A stretch of DNA of 64,000 bases from Macrotis lagotis (Eukaryota > Chordata > Mammalia > Peramelemorphia > Peramelidae), in NCBI RefSeq assembly GCF_037893015.1, contig NC_133663.1:136576100-136640099 (forward strand), in the 5' to 3' direction. Made by a program: the position numbers and the translations under genes. The stretch's first letter is position 1; each line of letters opens with the position of its first letter. Under the pieces are notes generated by a model, which saw nothing but the letters and a program-made list of their open reading frames with translations, was not told the DNA's origin and made no database searches. Below are positions 25,370 through 35,934 of the stretch, piece after piece.

Positions 25370-26470
25370 AGCATGTCAGTCCTGTATCAGGACCCCTGCC
25401 TAATACAGGGTCACATCCCAATAGGCTTAGCTCAACAAAAGCCTCTTCAGAAGAACTTGGTGTAATACAGAAAGCAGTAAAGGAGGCAAGCAATGGTGGG
25501 GGGGAAGGAAATATCATGGAACATTCGCGATATCCTCCAAGTTCTCCCAGTTCTAGAAAACCCTGATCTCCAAAAGCTGGGACAAATGGTAAGAGAACCT
25601 ATAGCCTTAGATTTTAAAGTCCTAATATAATTAAAGGCGAGGACTCCCAATTATGGACCCACAAGCTCATATGTATTGACTTTAATAGAAACCATTGCTA
25701 AGTCAGTATTATGTCCATAAGATTGGTTTAAAGTAGCAAAAATGCACTGACTCTTGGAGATTATTTGATTTGCAAAACTGAGTTCTTTCATCTTTGTCAT
25801 AACCAAGTCAAAAGAAATGCACGAGCTAATGTCAGAATCTCTTTTGAGATGCTAACAGGAATAGGACTTTATTCTCAGCTAGGTGCTCAGTTGAGATATG
25901 ACTTACAAGCTTATGAACAGATCAGGGAGCTAAAGTTGCCTTGAAGAAACTTCCTGGCAAGTAAAATGGGGGTATTTCTTTAACTAAGATCATTTAAGGT
26001 CTAAATGAGAATTTCCCTCAGTTTATAGTCCAGCTACAGATGGCTATACAGAGAAACATGAAGTATTATGAAGCATGCAATATTATATTACAAAAATTAG
26101 CATTAGAGAATTGTAATGAAGATTGTAAGCAGACATTGGCAGAAGGAATGTGACTGTGACAGAAATGATACAACAGTATCAAAATGTGGGAACAGCCACA
26201 TTTAATGCCCATGCTATGGTTTCAGTTCTTGGGAACAGTGATACTGGGGGTTCACAAGGACAAAAACAATGTTTTATGTGTGGAAAAACAGGGCATTTTC
26301 AAAGGAATTGCAGGATAGGAGACAGATAGGGCATCTTGAAGAAACCAGCTCACCCCCAAAGGGTCCTTTGAATGTATGCCCACACTGTAAAAAAGGAAAG
26401 TATTGGGCTTTCAAATGCCACTCTATTTTAGATAAGGATGGCAACCCTATTTTGGGAAAATCCTAGAGGG
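25370..26470 (+). pseudogene. gag: ERV-A gag remnant (capsid and nucleocapsid)
   Basis: Capsid-like translation runs in fragments from about 25560. A major-homology-region-like stretch lies near 25985-26045 and is broken by a TAA. The first zinc knuckle at about 26269-26310 keeps the C-x2-C-x4-H-x4-C pattern. The second, near 26381-26422, has Tyr where the His should be. The frame that begins upstream at 25333 starts inside L1 sequence, so its first codon is not the gag start. Confidence 0.8.
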
Positions 26471-26559
26471 TCCAACCCCAACAAATATGGGGGGAAGCAC
26501 TGCATTTTACAACCCCTCAAACAGTTCCTCAAGAATAAACTCTCCATCCCCTTGACCTG

Positions 26560-27245
26560 CCTTCTGCATGCTGACAAGCATGAGGATATGTTCTATTCCC
26601 ACAGAAATTAATAGAGCCTTGCCTGTGTGGGATTCTATATGAGATGCACTAGCCTTTCTATGTGGTTCCTGGAGTGACTGATAGTGACTTTTTAGGGGAA
26701 ATACAGATTGTGTCATGCCTGAGATCAAAGATTTCCTTATACTCAAGGGCACTTGAGTGGCACAACTGTTTCTCTTACCATATCAAAAAACAGGAAAATG
26801 TGTATCAAAGGTGAAAGCAATCCAAGGATTTGGCAGCTCAGGAAATCAGATATTTGGGGTCAGACTCTTACTGAACAAAGAGCACAAATGACTATTGAAA
26901 TTGAGGGGGGAAGAAGTACCAAGGATTGATAGAACTGGGGCAGATAGGTCAGTAATTTCTTCTCAACACTGGCTTCATGATTGGACATTGACACATGTGG
27001 CAGCAATTAAAAGGATAGAGTCAGTTAATGTTACTAACAAAAAGTGCTAGATTTCTAACCTGGATAAAAATGGGGTATTTCAATTTCATGTGTTAGGAGG
27101 GCTACCTTTAAACCTGTGGAGAAGAGACATCCTTCAGGGAGTGGATGTTGTTACACAAACTCAATCACCTTTTTAGGATTGGCCACTGTTGGATACACTA
27201 AACAAGACAATAGGACTGAAAAAGTAATAATGTGGAAAGAGGGTG
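26560..27245 (+). pseudogene. pro: ERV-A dUTPase-like and protease remnant
   Basis: A dUTPase-like segment is readable near 26660-26800, with several stops. It is followed by a retroviral aspartic protease segment at about 26810-27180. The active-site D-T-G-A motif near 26926-26945 is damaged and reads D-R-T-G-A in the best local frame. A Gly-rich patch lies just before the protease near 26825. The product would be inactive. Confidence 0.7.
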
Positions 27246-27506
27246 ACCTTGTGTGGGTGGAGCAGTAGCCCTTAACAATAGAAAAATTACACAGGCTTTA
27301 AGGAAAATAATAGCAGAACAGCTTGCTGCAATATATGTTGGGTGCTCAAATAGCCCATGGAATTCTCCCATCTTTGCCATAAAAAAGAAATCAGGAAAAT
27401 GGAGGATGCTTACAGATCTTAGGGTTGTTAATGAAAGGTTAGAAACAATGGGAGCCTTACAACCAGATCTCCCATCCCATACATGATAATTAAAGGTTGG
27501 CCCTTG
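27246..27506 (+). pseudogene. pol: ERV-A pol: reverse transcriptase, N-terminal part
   Basis: The open stretch at 27253-27486 encodes reverse transcriptase fingers and palm: a '[18 protein letters not shown]' segment and '[16 protein letters not shown]'. The frame is cut near 27506 by the retrocopy insertion and resumes at 29605. The style of this segment is betaretrovirus-like rather than gammaretrovirus-like. Confidence 0.85.
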
Positions 27507-27520
27507 TGGATCATAGATTT
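27507..27520. repeat. Target-site duplication, left copy, of the cathepsin H retrocopy
   Basis: 'tggatcatagattt' is identical to 29605-29618. Its last three T overlap the T run of the retrocopy tail, so the inner boundary is ambiguous by up to three bases. Confidence 0.9.
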
Positions 27521-27544
27521 TTTTTTTTGAAATAGTCAAATATC

Positions 27545-27550
27545 TTTATT
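27545..27550 (-). promoter_or_regulatory. Poly(A) signal AATAAA of the cathepsin H retrocopy
   Basis: 'tttatt' on + reads AATAAA on the - strand, about 17 bases before the poly(A) tail. That is the normal spacing for cleavage and polyadenylation. Confidence 0.85.
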
Positions 27551-28472
27551 CAGTCTATTTGTATGCACTAGCATTTCAGTCCAATGATATTTTGGTTATG
27601 AATTCCTGGGTGTCATTGCTGATATGCTTAGTAACACAAATGAAAATTATGCTGACTGAATTCTGAAGAGCTCCATACATATAATGTTTCATTTTTATCC
27701 CATCTTTCACTCTTATTTTACAAATGGGAAAATAGGCAGTGAGAGGTTCAAAGACCCGCACAAAGGCAAGTTTATTCAGTGATCAGGTTGAGTCAAATTT
27801 TACCCTTGACTCAAACTGACACTAAACTAAAATAATTTCAAATCTAATGCGCATTCAGTTGATCAAGTGAACTTACTATCAAAATATATTTTTTAAAAAT
27901 AGCAACTGGAATATGGCAAAAATAAATTTTAAAAATCACATATTTCTTTAAAATACATTTGATTTTTTTTAGTTTTTTAAAATACATTTGATTTCTAAAA
28001 AGAGAAGCTTACTGTCAAAAGAATAAAAATTACCTGAGAATGAAAATGGCCACTCTAGCCTTGTGTGGTGTGTGTGTAAAAAAAAAGTGGTGCTTTGATT
28101 AGCTCTTCACTCACTTAAATACTTGCGTCAAAATCCCTGGGGGTAGTTTACTACTTAGTGTCCTTGTTTTACTGAGAGCTTTAGACAGCAAGGTAATAAA
28201 AAGAATGAATTCCTCCTTGACTGCATTGCTAGATGGACTTTACAAGAAGATAGAAATGATTCAAAAACTTTCTTCTGGACAAAGTTGACTACCCTAAGAG
28301 CCTTTTCTCAGGTAAGGTGAAAGATCAAGAGACATCAGAGCTACCAATTAACTTTGGGTCCTCATGGTCAAATTAAAAGTCAGGGTACATTCACTTAGGT
28401 TTTATGATACATTGTATATCAGCACAAGATACCTTTTTTTTTCATCTTTGCTCATCTCTATGTATCTCCAGG

Positions 28473-29498
28473 TTACATCCCAGAGATGGGATAGGATGCA
28501 CAATCAGCAAGACCACACATGTTCTTTCCACGCTCAATAAGGAAGTACCCATTGTTCCCCCAAGATGTACCCCAAGAGTTTTTCACAATCCAGTAAGGTA
28601 TTCCATTTTCTTTTCCATACCCAACTGCAAGCACTGCATGATTTACTTTGTCTGGGCTTTTAGCACATCTGGGATTGGAGTATATGCCTTTACGGTAGCT
28701 CAGAAAATCTTCAGTCACTTCAAAAGCAAAACTGACAGGGTTATGGTGGGCCACGGCTTCAGTCATAGCTTCTTCATCATACTGGGGGAAAATAATACCA
28801 GCTGTTATGTTGACCACATCTTTGACAGAAGCAATGACTTTGTTTTGTTGGAATTGGCAAGTGCCATCCTTTCCTTTATAAGGATATGTGTCTTCTCCCA
28901 TACTTCCTTTATTATACATTATATATTCAAAAGCTTGACTTGTGAGACCCCTATTGCATCCATGATTGTTAAAATCCTGAGCACAGTCCACTAGTTGTTG
29001 TTCTGCCAGAGAGAGTAGTTTTTCAGTTGTTATGGCAACAGCAGACTCTAGGCCCACAGTAGTAGAAAAAGTCCAGCAACTGCCACATCCACCCTGGTTT
29101 TTCACTGGGGAGACATAATTTCCTTTCTTTCTCCAGTCCATAGATTCTGGGTATGGACCAGCACGTCGAATATGGCTTCCTTTAGTAGCTGAACAATTTT
29201 GAGGTGATCTCATAAGAAAAGTCTTTTTGACTTCATTAAAGGACATATCTGAAAACTGGTTCAGTCCCATTGTGAATGAATGGTTCCCAGCATTGTGTTT
29301 TTCAATTTTTCTCTTATTTTCAAGAAAAGTATGTAGCCTATGATAATACTCTGACTGTTCATATTTCTTGTTGTGCTGATTCATCCATGACTTAAATAGC
29401 AACTTCTCTTTTGCAGAAACGGTGAGCAAGCTGGACACTCCGTGGCCTAGAAAGAAAGCCCTGGCTGCGAGGAGCAGCAGCAGCTGCTCACAGCGCAT
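28473..29498 (-). CDS. CTSH (retrocopy): Cathepsin H-like cysteine protease, intronless retrogene, open frame
   Basis: Cathepsin H is a lysosomal papain-family aminopeptidase/endopeptidase made as a prepro-enzyme. The frame has 341 codons (human CTSH: 335) and starts at an ATG with A at -3. An extension to 29510 would need a GTG start. A hydrophobic signal peptide lies at residues 5-20 and an ERFNIN-type propeptide at about 45-85. The mini-chain region with PQNCSAT is at 99-105, and the mature part starts near 116. Catalytic Gln135, Cys141 (GSCW), His287 (NHAV) and Asn307 (KNSWG) are all present. Two oddities: the GCxGG motif reads GCNRG (Arg183), and seven residues AGIIFPQ (233-239) replace a single Ile in human CTSH. 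No stop or frameshift is present. Whether it is transcribed is unknown; no promoter was identified. Confidence 0.9.
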   Translation of the reverse strand: MRCEQLLLLLAARAFFLGHGVSSLLTVSAKEKLLFKSWMNQHNKKYEQSEYYHRLHTFLENKRKIEKHNAGNHSFTMGLNQFSDMSFNEVKKTFLMRSPQNCSATKGSHIRRAGPYPESMDWRKKGNYVSPVKNQGGCGSCWTFSTTVGLESAVAITTEKLLSLAEQQLVDCAQDFNNHGCNRGLTSQAFEYIMYNKGSMGEDTYPYKGKDGTCQFQQNKVIASVKDVVNITAGIIFPQYDEEAMTEAVAHHNPVSFAFEVTEDFLSYRKGIYSNPRCAKSPDKVNHAVLAVGYGKENGIPYWIVKNSWGTSWGNNGYFLIERGKNMCGLADCASYPISGM

Positions 29499-29604
29499 CT
29501 TGTCCGACACTGGGCCAGGGACTGTAGGCTCCGTCCTAGCCTACGGCCTGGCAGTGGTGGAGTGGAGGCTGGGGCTGTTCAGGCTATTCAGGCTGCTGGG
29601 GCTC

Positions 29605-29618
29605 TGGATCATAGATTT
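29605..29618. repeat. Target-site duplication, right copy, of the cathepsin H retrocopy
   Basis: 'tggatcatagattt' is identical to 27507-27520 and restarts the interrupted reverse transcriptase reading. Confidence 0.92.
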
Positions 29619-30180
29619 GAAAGACTGTTTATATAGTATTCTTTTACATGAGGATTGTCCTCATTTTGCATTTTCACTCCCTAGTGAGAATTTAAGAGTT
29701 CCATATTAGTGATATCACAGGAAAGTCTTGCCACAAGGGATAGACAAATAGCCCAACTATGTGTCAAACGTTTGTAGCACAGGCTCTGCAAAGTATCAGG
29801 AAATTTTATCTGTAGGCTTATATTATTCACTATATGGATTATATTCTTTGTGCTCACCCTTCACAAGAAATTCTCAGGGACATTTTATTATAAACTCAGG
29901 ATGTACTTCACCAATCAAGATTAGAAATAGCTCCTAAAAAGGTACAAATCCAATTACCTTATAGTTATTTGGGACATATCATGGGAATGGAATCAATAAA
30001 ACCAGAAAACAGAGATTAGAAAGGAGAGTTTAAAAACTTTTAAGTGATTTTCAAAAATTACTGGGAGATATAAACTGAGCATAACCCCAAAAATTAACAT
30101 TAGAAGCAGAAAAACAACTTGAGTTAGATGATGCAAATAATAATTGTCAATTAACAAGAATAGATGAGAAACTGCCTTTG
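29605..30180 (+). pseudogene. pol: ERV-A pol: reverse transcriptase, C-terminal part
   Basis: The translation resumes at the insertion scar ('[20 protein letters not shown]', about 29607-29666). The palm active site at 29831-29842 reads Y-M-D-Y, with Tyr replacing the second catalytic Asp of YMDD. Thumb and connection sequence follows, with stops. Confidence 0.8.
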
Positions 30181-30636
30181 GAAATTATGATTCTAGGGCC
30201 CCCCAAAATCCCTTTTGGAATTATGCATCAACAACAACACACAATACAGTGGTGTTATCATCCTAATTTGTTTTCTAAGACACTGATGACTTATCCACAA
30301 ATGGTGGCTCAACTAATTTCTAAATCTATAGAAATGCTGAAACTATTGTCAGATAACTTAACATTCTATATTCATCAAATATACACCAAAGACCAAACAC
30401 AGATGCTTAGACAAAATGATTCTGTGACAAAATACAAAAAGAATTATCAATACACATTTTACATCTACACAGAAAAATGTGTTTTTTACCCTTATTTCTC
30501 TTTTCAAGAACACCCACAACCTCTCAATATTTTCACTGATAGCAAGTATTGTTTTTATATAACACAAAACATAGAAACCACTCACATTAAAGTTACAAAT
30601 AATATAGAATTATATCAATTATTCACTCAGTTATGA
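30178..30636 (+). pseudogene. pol: ERV-A pol: connection and RNase H remnant
   Basis: A 152-codon open stretch that can be read as tether plus RNase H. 'PLNIFTDSKY' near 30514-30544 carries a conserved RNase H aspartate. The 5' part of the domain looks degraded. It ends with a TGA at about 30634, before the integrase zinc-binding region. Confidence 0.75.
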
Positions 30637-30639
30637 CAA

Positions 30640-31690
30640 ATAACAAGGGAAAGAAAACATCCCTTCTACATTTCACATATTTTTCCCATACATCCTTACC
30701 AGGTTCAGTTCATTATGGAAATGCAATAGTCGATCAACTGAAAACTCAGGTTTACCCTACATGTCTACATTTAGGAATACAAGTAGCAAAAGAACCTTAT
30801 AATATTTTTCATCAATCTGCTTTGATGCTTCATAAACAGTTTCACATTACATGAGAACAAACTCGACAGATAGTAAAATCTTGTCCACAATGAATTCCCC
30901 ATATTCCCAATTCTACACCCATAGTTAAGAATCCACAAGGGCTTACAGCTATTGAGATATGGTAGATGGATGTCACACAGGTCCTATCTCTTAAAAAACT
31001 TCAATATACCCATGTTACTGTAGATACCTTTTCTTCATACACTACAGCAACTTTGCAGACTGGAAAAGCCAGTAAACATGTCAGTGATCATATGCTAGAC
31101 TGCATATCTGTATTTGGCATTCCTAAACAATTGAAGACAGATAATTCAGGTTACACTATTAACAGTTTTACAAAGTTTGGTCAGCAGTGTGGTATTCAAC
31201 ATACCACAAGAATTCCTTATACCCCCAGGTGGCCAACTATCACGAAATTCAAGAACAGAAAAATCAAACATTTTTTTGATTTACAAACAAGAGGGAATAT
31301 ACAAGTAAAACAGCATCAGCTAGAAGATTAGATTTAGTATTATATACTATTAATTTTTAACAATAGATGAAGCTGGGAATACACCTACCAAGAAACAGTT
31401 CCAAAAAAGTAGTAAAAGAATCAAAAATGCAGGCTCATGTTATATAGAAGAATCCCTTTACTAACAGATGGAGTGGCCCTGATCCATTACCAACTTGGGG
31501 ACAAGGCTATGCTTGTGTCTTTCCAGAAGGAGTGTAGAACCAACCCAGTTTGGTTACCAGAAAAGAATGTCTGTGCCTGTTCTAGCCTTAACATGGAAAA
31601 TGAAGAGACTGACACTGAGCACCACCCAATGGATGTGAAGAGGGAAAAAGAGAAGGAGAAATGGAGGTCATAGAACTAGACCAACAAAGG
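30640..31690 (+). pseudogene. pol: ERV-A pol: integrase remnant
   Basis: The zinc-binding region (histidines near 30810-30835) has lost its second cysteine pair: a C-P-Q is followed by TGA near 30892. The catalytic core keeps Asp in 'VDTFSSY' (near 31019-31039) and Asp in 'KTDNSGY' (near 31135-31155). The region of the third acidic residue is scrambled. The C-terminal domain ('NPVWLPEKN' near 31543) is readable to about 31670. Confidence 0.8.
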
Positions 31691-33290
31691 AATATGGGAG
31701 ACAAGATGCCTTGTTGGCAAATGCCTTAACCACCTTGGCTCTCTAATTAACTGGGTTCCAGAAGATCAATATTGGGCTTACCTCCTTTGTCTGCCATGAA
31801 TTAGGGCAATCACTTGGGAAGAACAGCTCATGGAAGTGTATACCAACAATACCTTGTTATTTTTGGAAGCTACTCTAGCCCCAATTTCTTTTCAAAATTC
31901 CCCATCTGTTGTGAATAATGTTTCTTTTCTCTCAACTCGTACATCCATATGTTTCTGCAAAAATGTGACATGTCCAGCTCCATGTCTGCTTTAAGTAAGT
32001 AGGGATAAATGGGCTCATGTTAGCAAAGGACCAAGAAAATATCGGGACATTACAAAACTAATGAGAGCTCAGAATTTTACTAAGTATACTAATCTCGCTA
32101 TGTGTAACAATCAGACATGAAAATGAGATCATTTTCCACCATGGGAACATTGTTATCTATAGGCTCCAGGAAGCACCATGGTAGCAGACACTGTATTGTT
32201 TGATTGGGGGGGTGACATAAAGAAATGGGCTGAAACACCAAAGTATGCATTAATTGGGACACTCCCCAAGGATGTGATTGTAACTCAAATAGAAAATGAG
32301 TTTCTAGGTCTGTGGCATGTTTTGTAGCCTTTGTAACCTTTAATCATATGGTATTTATGGGAACCACAGAAAGGGGACTCTTTCTGGAAGGTAATGGGTC
32401 AGATGTGCTGGCCTGTCTTCCTTTTCCTCAGGCTTTTGTGGTTGTAGAACAATATATGGCATCTTTAAATGAAAACTCTGTATGAATATGACATTACAAG
32501 AGGATGGATCCTGAAACATAACTTGCAGACAATGTGATCTTACCCAATTTGTAACTAAAGGAATGACTTATGATTGTAGAGCAACCATCTTTTGTTATAA
32601 TTCCAGTCCATCTTAATCATTCTTGGTATCAATGGGGTGGTGAACATTCCTTTGATTTGATTGCTACAGGTTGGAAATGTAAAAAAAAAAATAACACCTT
32701 TTGGGTTTGTTTGTAATGGGCTTCATTACTCTAATTCCTTTGGCTACCACTGCTCCTTTATTACTTGTATCTTTACTAACCTCTGTGATATTGCTAAGTA
32801 TGTTATAGAGCTTGGAAAAAGTATAACTGTAGTAATATAGTTTGCAAGAAAGTATTGATAAAGATATTTGATAGAACAATCTATACTGCATCTAGGCTAT
32901 GAATTGGAGTCATTTAAAAATCGCTTGTCTCTTAGATGTGATTATAGATATATTTATTTTTGTATGGCTCCCAGCCAATATAATAATCATACACAAAACA
33001 TTAGATGGAGTCAGATAAAGGCTCATCTTTTAGGAGCCTGGCACACCTCCAATATTACAATGGATATAGCCACTATGCATAAAGTTACTGATGATACTGA
33101 ATACTCTAAAATTCCATGAATTGATCCTAAGGCAGTAGAAAAAAACCTTTTAGACAACCTAGAGCAGATATCTCCTTTTCATAATCTATAAGCCATGCTA
33201 ATGTATGTAATTACTTTAATGATAATATCTATTGTATTACTCAGCTGTGCTCCATGGCTAAATAAGATTTGTAATTTGTAATGTTAAGAT
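31690..33290 (+). pseudogene. env: ERV-A env remnant
   Basis: The surface part is degraded, with many stops. The transmembrane subunit is recognisable: a hydrophobic fusion-peptide-like stretch at about 32715-32800, an ectodomain with C-x7-C near 32930-32965 (in the 83-codon open frame at 32868-33119), and a membrane-spanning stretch near 33195-33270. The C-x7-C arrangement, rather than C-x6-C-C, fits a class II virus. Confidence 0.75.
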
Positions 33291-33330
33291 ATTAGGACCT
33301 GATATACATGCTCTTAAGTTATTAAATCAA

Positions 33331-33342
33331 AAAGGTGGAGAT
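33331..33342 (+). promoter_or_regulatory. ERV-A polypurine tract
   Basis: The purine-rich 'aaaggtggaga' just before the 3' LTR would have primed plus-strand synthesis. One T interrupts the tract. Confidence 0.55.
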
Positions 33343-33343
33343 A

Positions 33344-33732
33344 TGGAAAACTGTGATACCTGATCCAGGTTCCACAAAGACCTCTGAGGTCAGCTCCAGG
33401 TTTTTCATCTATGATGTGGCCTGAGGCAAGGATCTGAGGCCAGCTCCAGGTTTTACTGGTGATGTGGAAGCTTCACACGACTGCCTGTGATCCAGGACCA
33501 ATGATCTGTACACTACATACCCTGTTAGACAAGTAGATCAATCACGACAAACACTTGTTACCCCTGTACCTTGATACTATGGAATAACATAGTCTGATGA
33601 TAAGAATAATAAATATTGTAAGAATCAAGTGGAGTAGAAATTTTAACATTATAGTTATAGTATAAATATCCTGAACCCCTGATCAATAAACAATCTTCTA
33701 TGAATCTTTGCTTGGCCTGGTTATTTCTTACA
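33344..33732 (+). mobile_element. ERV-A 3' LTR
   Basis: It begins with TG after the polypurine tract and ends near 'ttatttcttaca'. A TATA-like 'agtataaatatcc' lies near 33659, with an AATAAA at about 33684-33690. U3 carries an imperfect direct repeat (33383-33419 and 33433-33467). The 3' boundary is my best guess because no 5' LTR is available for comparison. Confidence 0.65.
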
Positions 33733-33867
33733 TTGTCCCAAACAAATGCACTGGGATGCTGGTATCGTGCAATAAATTCTGGGTTGGAATCCCAAGTCCT
33801 TTCCCCTCTAATATAAGGTATTCCAAGTATTCTAGTCCTTCTCTTTTGAGGCTGATAGATCCTGTGT

Positions 33868-35932
33868 GAGTAAGGAATGGGAATTTGAGGAGATTCCCAT
33901 CACTTGGGGAATGACTGAATTAGTTATGGTATATGAATATAATGAGATATAGTATTCTATAAGAAATCATGAATGATCAGACTTTAGAGAAGCATGACCT
34001 AGTTTAATGAACAAATAAATAGAGATTGATTAATATTATTTTTGAAAGTAAGAAAACCATGTGATCTATAAAAAATTAAAAAATTAAATGCAAAACAAAT
34101 GAAGATATAATTAAAACACTAGCAAAAAATATTTTGCCCAATTTTTGCACATTAATCTGAAAATTTGTTAGATGAACAATTATTTATAAAAATTAAAAAT
34201 GCTCAAATTAACATGAGAAGGCAGAAATAATTGATATTTAAGAAAAAATTGAAATTAGGCCTTCAATGAACTACTTAATGGGAAAAAAAACTCTCAAACT
34301 CAGATCAATTACTAAGTCAATGCTACCAAACATTTAAAAGGTAATTTATTTAATGATCAAAAAATATTATTTGGAAAAATATTTAAAGGAGTCTTGTCTA
34401 ATAAATTTTTTATCACAAATGATGCTGATATCTAAACAAAGAAGAAAGACATAAAAAGTGTAGCTCAAAATTCCTTAATGAATCCTGAAATAAAAAGTAC
34501 TAGCAAGAAGATTAAAAAATATATTAAAAAGATAATATGAATGAGTTGGATTTATTCCTGAAGAGTTGTACTCAATTTTAGCAAAATAATCAGTATAATT
34601 GATGACATCAATAATAAAAATACAACAAATATATGATGATCTCAGTGAATAAGGAAACCTTTCAACAAAATTAAACATTTATTTCAATTACAAGTATTTG
34701 ACAAATTAGAAATAACGAGAGCTTTCCTTTAAACAATAGGTATCATACATCTTAAAGCATCCTTAATGTTACCTTTACCAGAAATATGCTTGAAATATTC
34801 TCAATGAGATAATTGGTGAAGAAAGAATAACAATGATAACCAATGTTATTCAATGTTGACGAAATACTGTATAAAAAAGAAATTAAAGGAATTAGAATAA
34901 GCAATGAGGAAAAAAATTTCTTTCCTTTATATATGATATGAGGGTACATACACTTAGAGAATCCTAGAAAAGCAACCAAAATATTTCAAAAAATAGCTAT
35001 ATTAGCAATGTTATAGGATATAAAATAAACCCACAATAAATCAGCATTTATAATTTTACCAATAGAAATGCTACCAGTTGAAATAAGTAAAAATAAAATT
35101 ATCAATAGAAACAAAGAAATACCTTTTAAAATTACTATTAAGAGCATAAAATAGTACTGATTCTTCTATATGAATATATGATGTGAACTATATGAACAAA
35201 ATGTTAAAATAGTTTCCCAACAAATAAAGAAGCATCTAAATAATTGGAAATACTCATGTTTTAGATGAATCAAATAATCAAATTTGAAATTCAATCTAAA
35301 CAAAATTTACTTATCTAATGTCATTACAATCAAGCCAGAATTATAATAAAATTCATCTAGAAGAGCAAATTTAAAAAATATCAAGGGAATTAATAAAAAA
35401 TAAACGCTGAAGAAAGAAGCTGGCTAAACAAGTTATGGTACATGAATACTAAGGAATAGTATTGTTCTATAGAAAACCATATATGATAGGACCCTAGAGA
35501 AGCATGGAATGATTTGTGGGATCTGATGATTAGCAAAGGGCCTAGAACCAAGAGAACAATGTGTACATCACCAACAACATTATGAGATAAAGCACCTTGG
35601 TGGAAGCAGCTCCTCTCCGCAGTGCAGAGCTAAGACAAATGTATTTGACCAGATAAAGAAAAACAAAACAAAACAAAACACACAGAGAAAAAAAAAACCT
35701 TTCTGAATCTGATGAGCACTTTAAAAAATTATCTACTCCTTCCCTTAATCCTAATTCTTCATGCCAAAAATTACTAATTTGCAAGCCTATTTAACAAAAA
35801 TAATTATGTAAAATGCTAACCTGATTGTTCCCAATGAGGGGAGGGGGTGGGAAGGGTGAGTGGAGGGAAATTTTGTAACTTGAAAATATGCATGAAGATA
35901 TAGATGAACATAATTAAATACTTTTTTTAAAA
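33868..35932 (+). mobile_element. L1 fragments (ORF2 middle and 3' end)
   Basis: A short 3' piece at 33868-34075 ('cccatcacttggggaatgac') is followed by decayed ORF2 sequence at 34080-35400. A good L1 3'UTR comes next at 35400-35932, with 'aaaacaaaacaaaacaaaac' near 35664 and the G-rich end near 35836. All frames carry stops. Antisense open frames at 34475-34979 are shadows. Confidence 0.75.
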
Positions 35933-35934
35933 AA

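Larger units (their letters stand above)
27518..29604 (-). mobile_element. Processed (L1-mobilised) copy of cathepsin H mRNA
   Basis: On the - strand the copy has a GC-rich 5'UTR of about 106 nt, an intronless 341-codon frame, a 3'UTR of about 0.94 kb and an AATAAA signal at 27545-27550. A poly(A) tail follows, seen as 11 T at 27518-27528. It is bounded by a perfect 14-bp target duplication. On the - strand the duplication starts with AAAT, in line with the A-rich cut preferred by L1 endonuclease. It interrupts ERV-A pol, so it is younger than that provirus. It appears full length. Confidence 0.93.
25352..33732 (+). mobile_element. ERV-A: decayed class II (betaretrovirus-like) endogenous retrovirus, 5'-truncated
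   Basis: The order on + is gag capsid, two zinc knuckles, dUTPase-like and protease, reverse transcriptase, RNase H, integrase, env with a transmembrane subunit, polypurine tract and 3' LTR. No 5' LTR was found: the left end abuts an antisense L1. Stops, frameshifts and altered active sites occur throughout, so no viral protein is expected. The protein-level style of the dUTPase and protease, reverse transcriptase and env transmembrane regions suggests class II. The element is split by a cathepsin H retrocopy at 27518-29604. Confidence 0.85.

Noticed and set aside
25333..25566. 77-codon frame at the start of ERV-A read as an intact gag N-terminus
   Set aside because: The first codons lie in antisense L1 sequence. 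Only the later part is viral, so the frame is a junction artefact.
28404..28994. 196-codon open frame on + over the cathepsin H retrocopy
   Set aside because: It is the antisense of the real cathepsin H frame. It has no domain and its codons mirror the conserved protease residues.
29499..29510. Four-codon N-terminal extension of the cathepsin H frame
   Set aside because: The first codon would be GTG. The first ATG at 29498 has A at -3 and is followed directly by a signal peptide, so it is the better start.
33733..33867. Continuation of the ERV-A LTR or a leader with a primer site
   Set aside because: The text after 33732 has no primer-binding-site form (TGG start at the right place), and L1 begins by 33868. 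I left it as flank, but the LTR end is uncertain.
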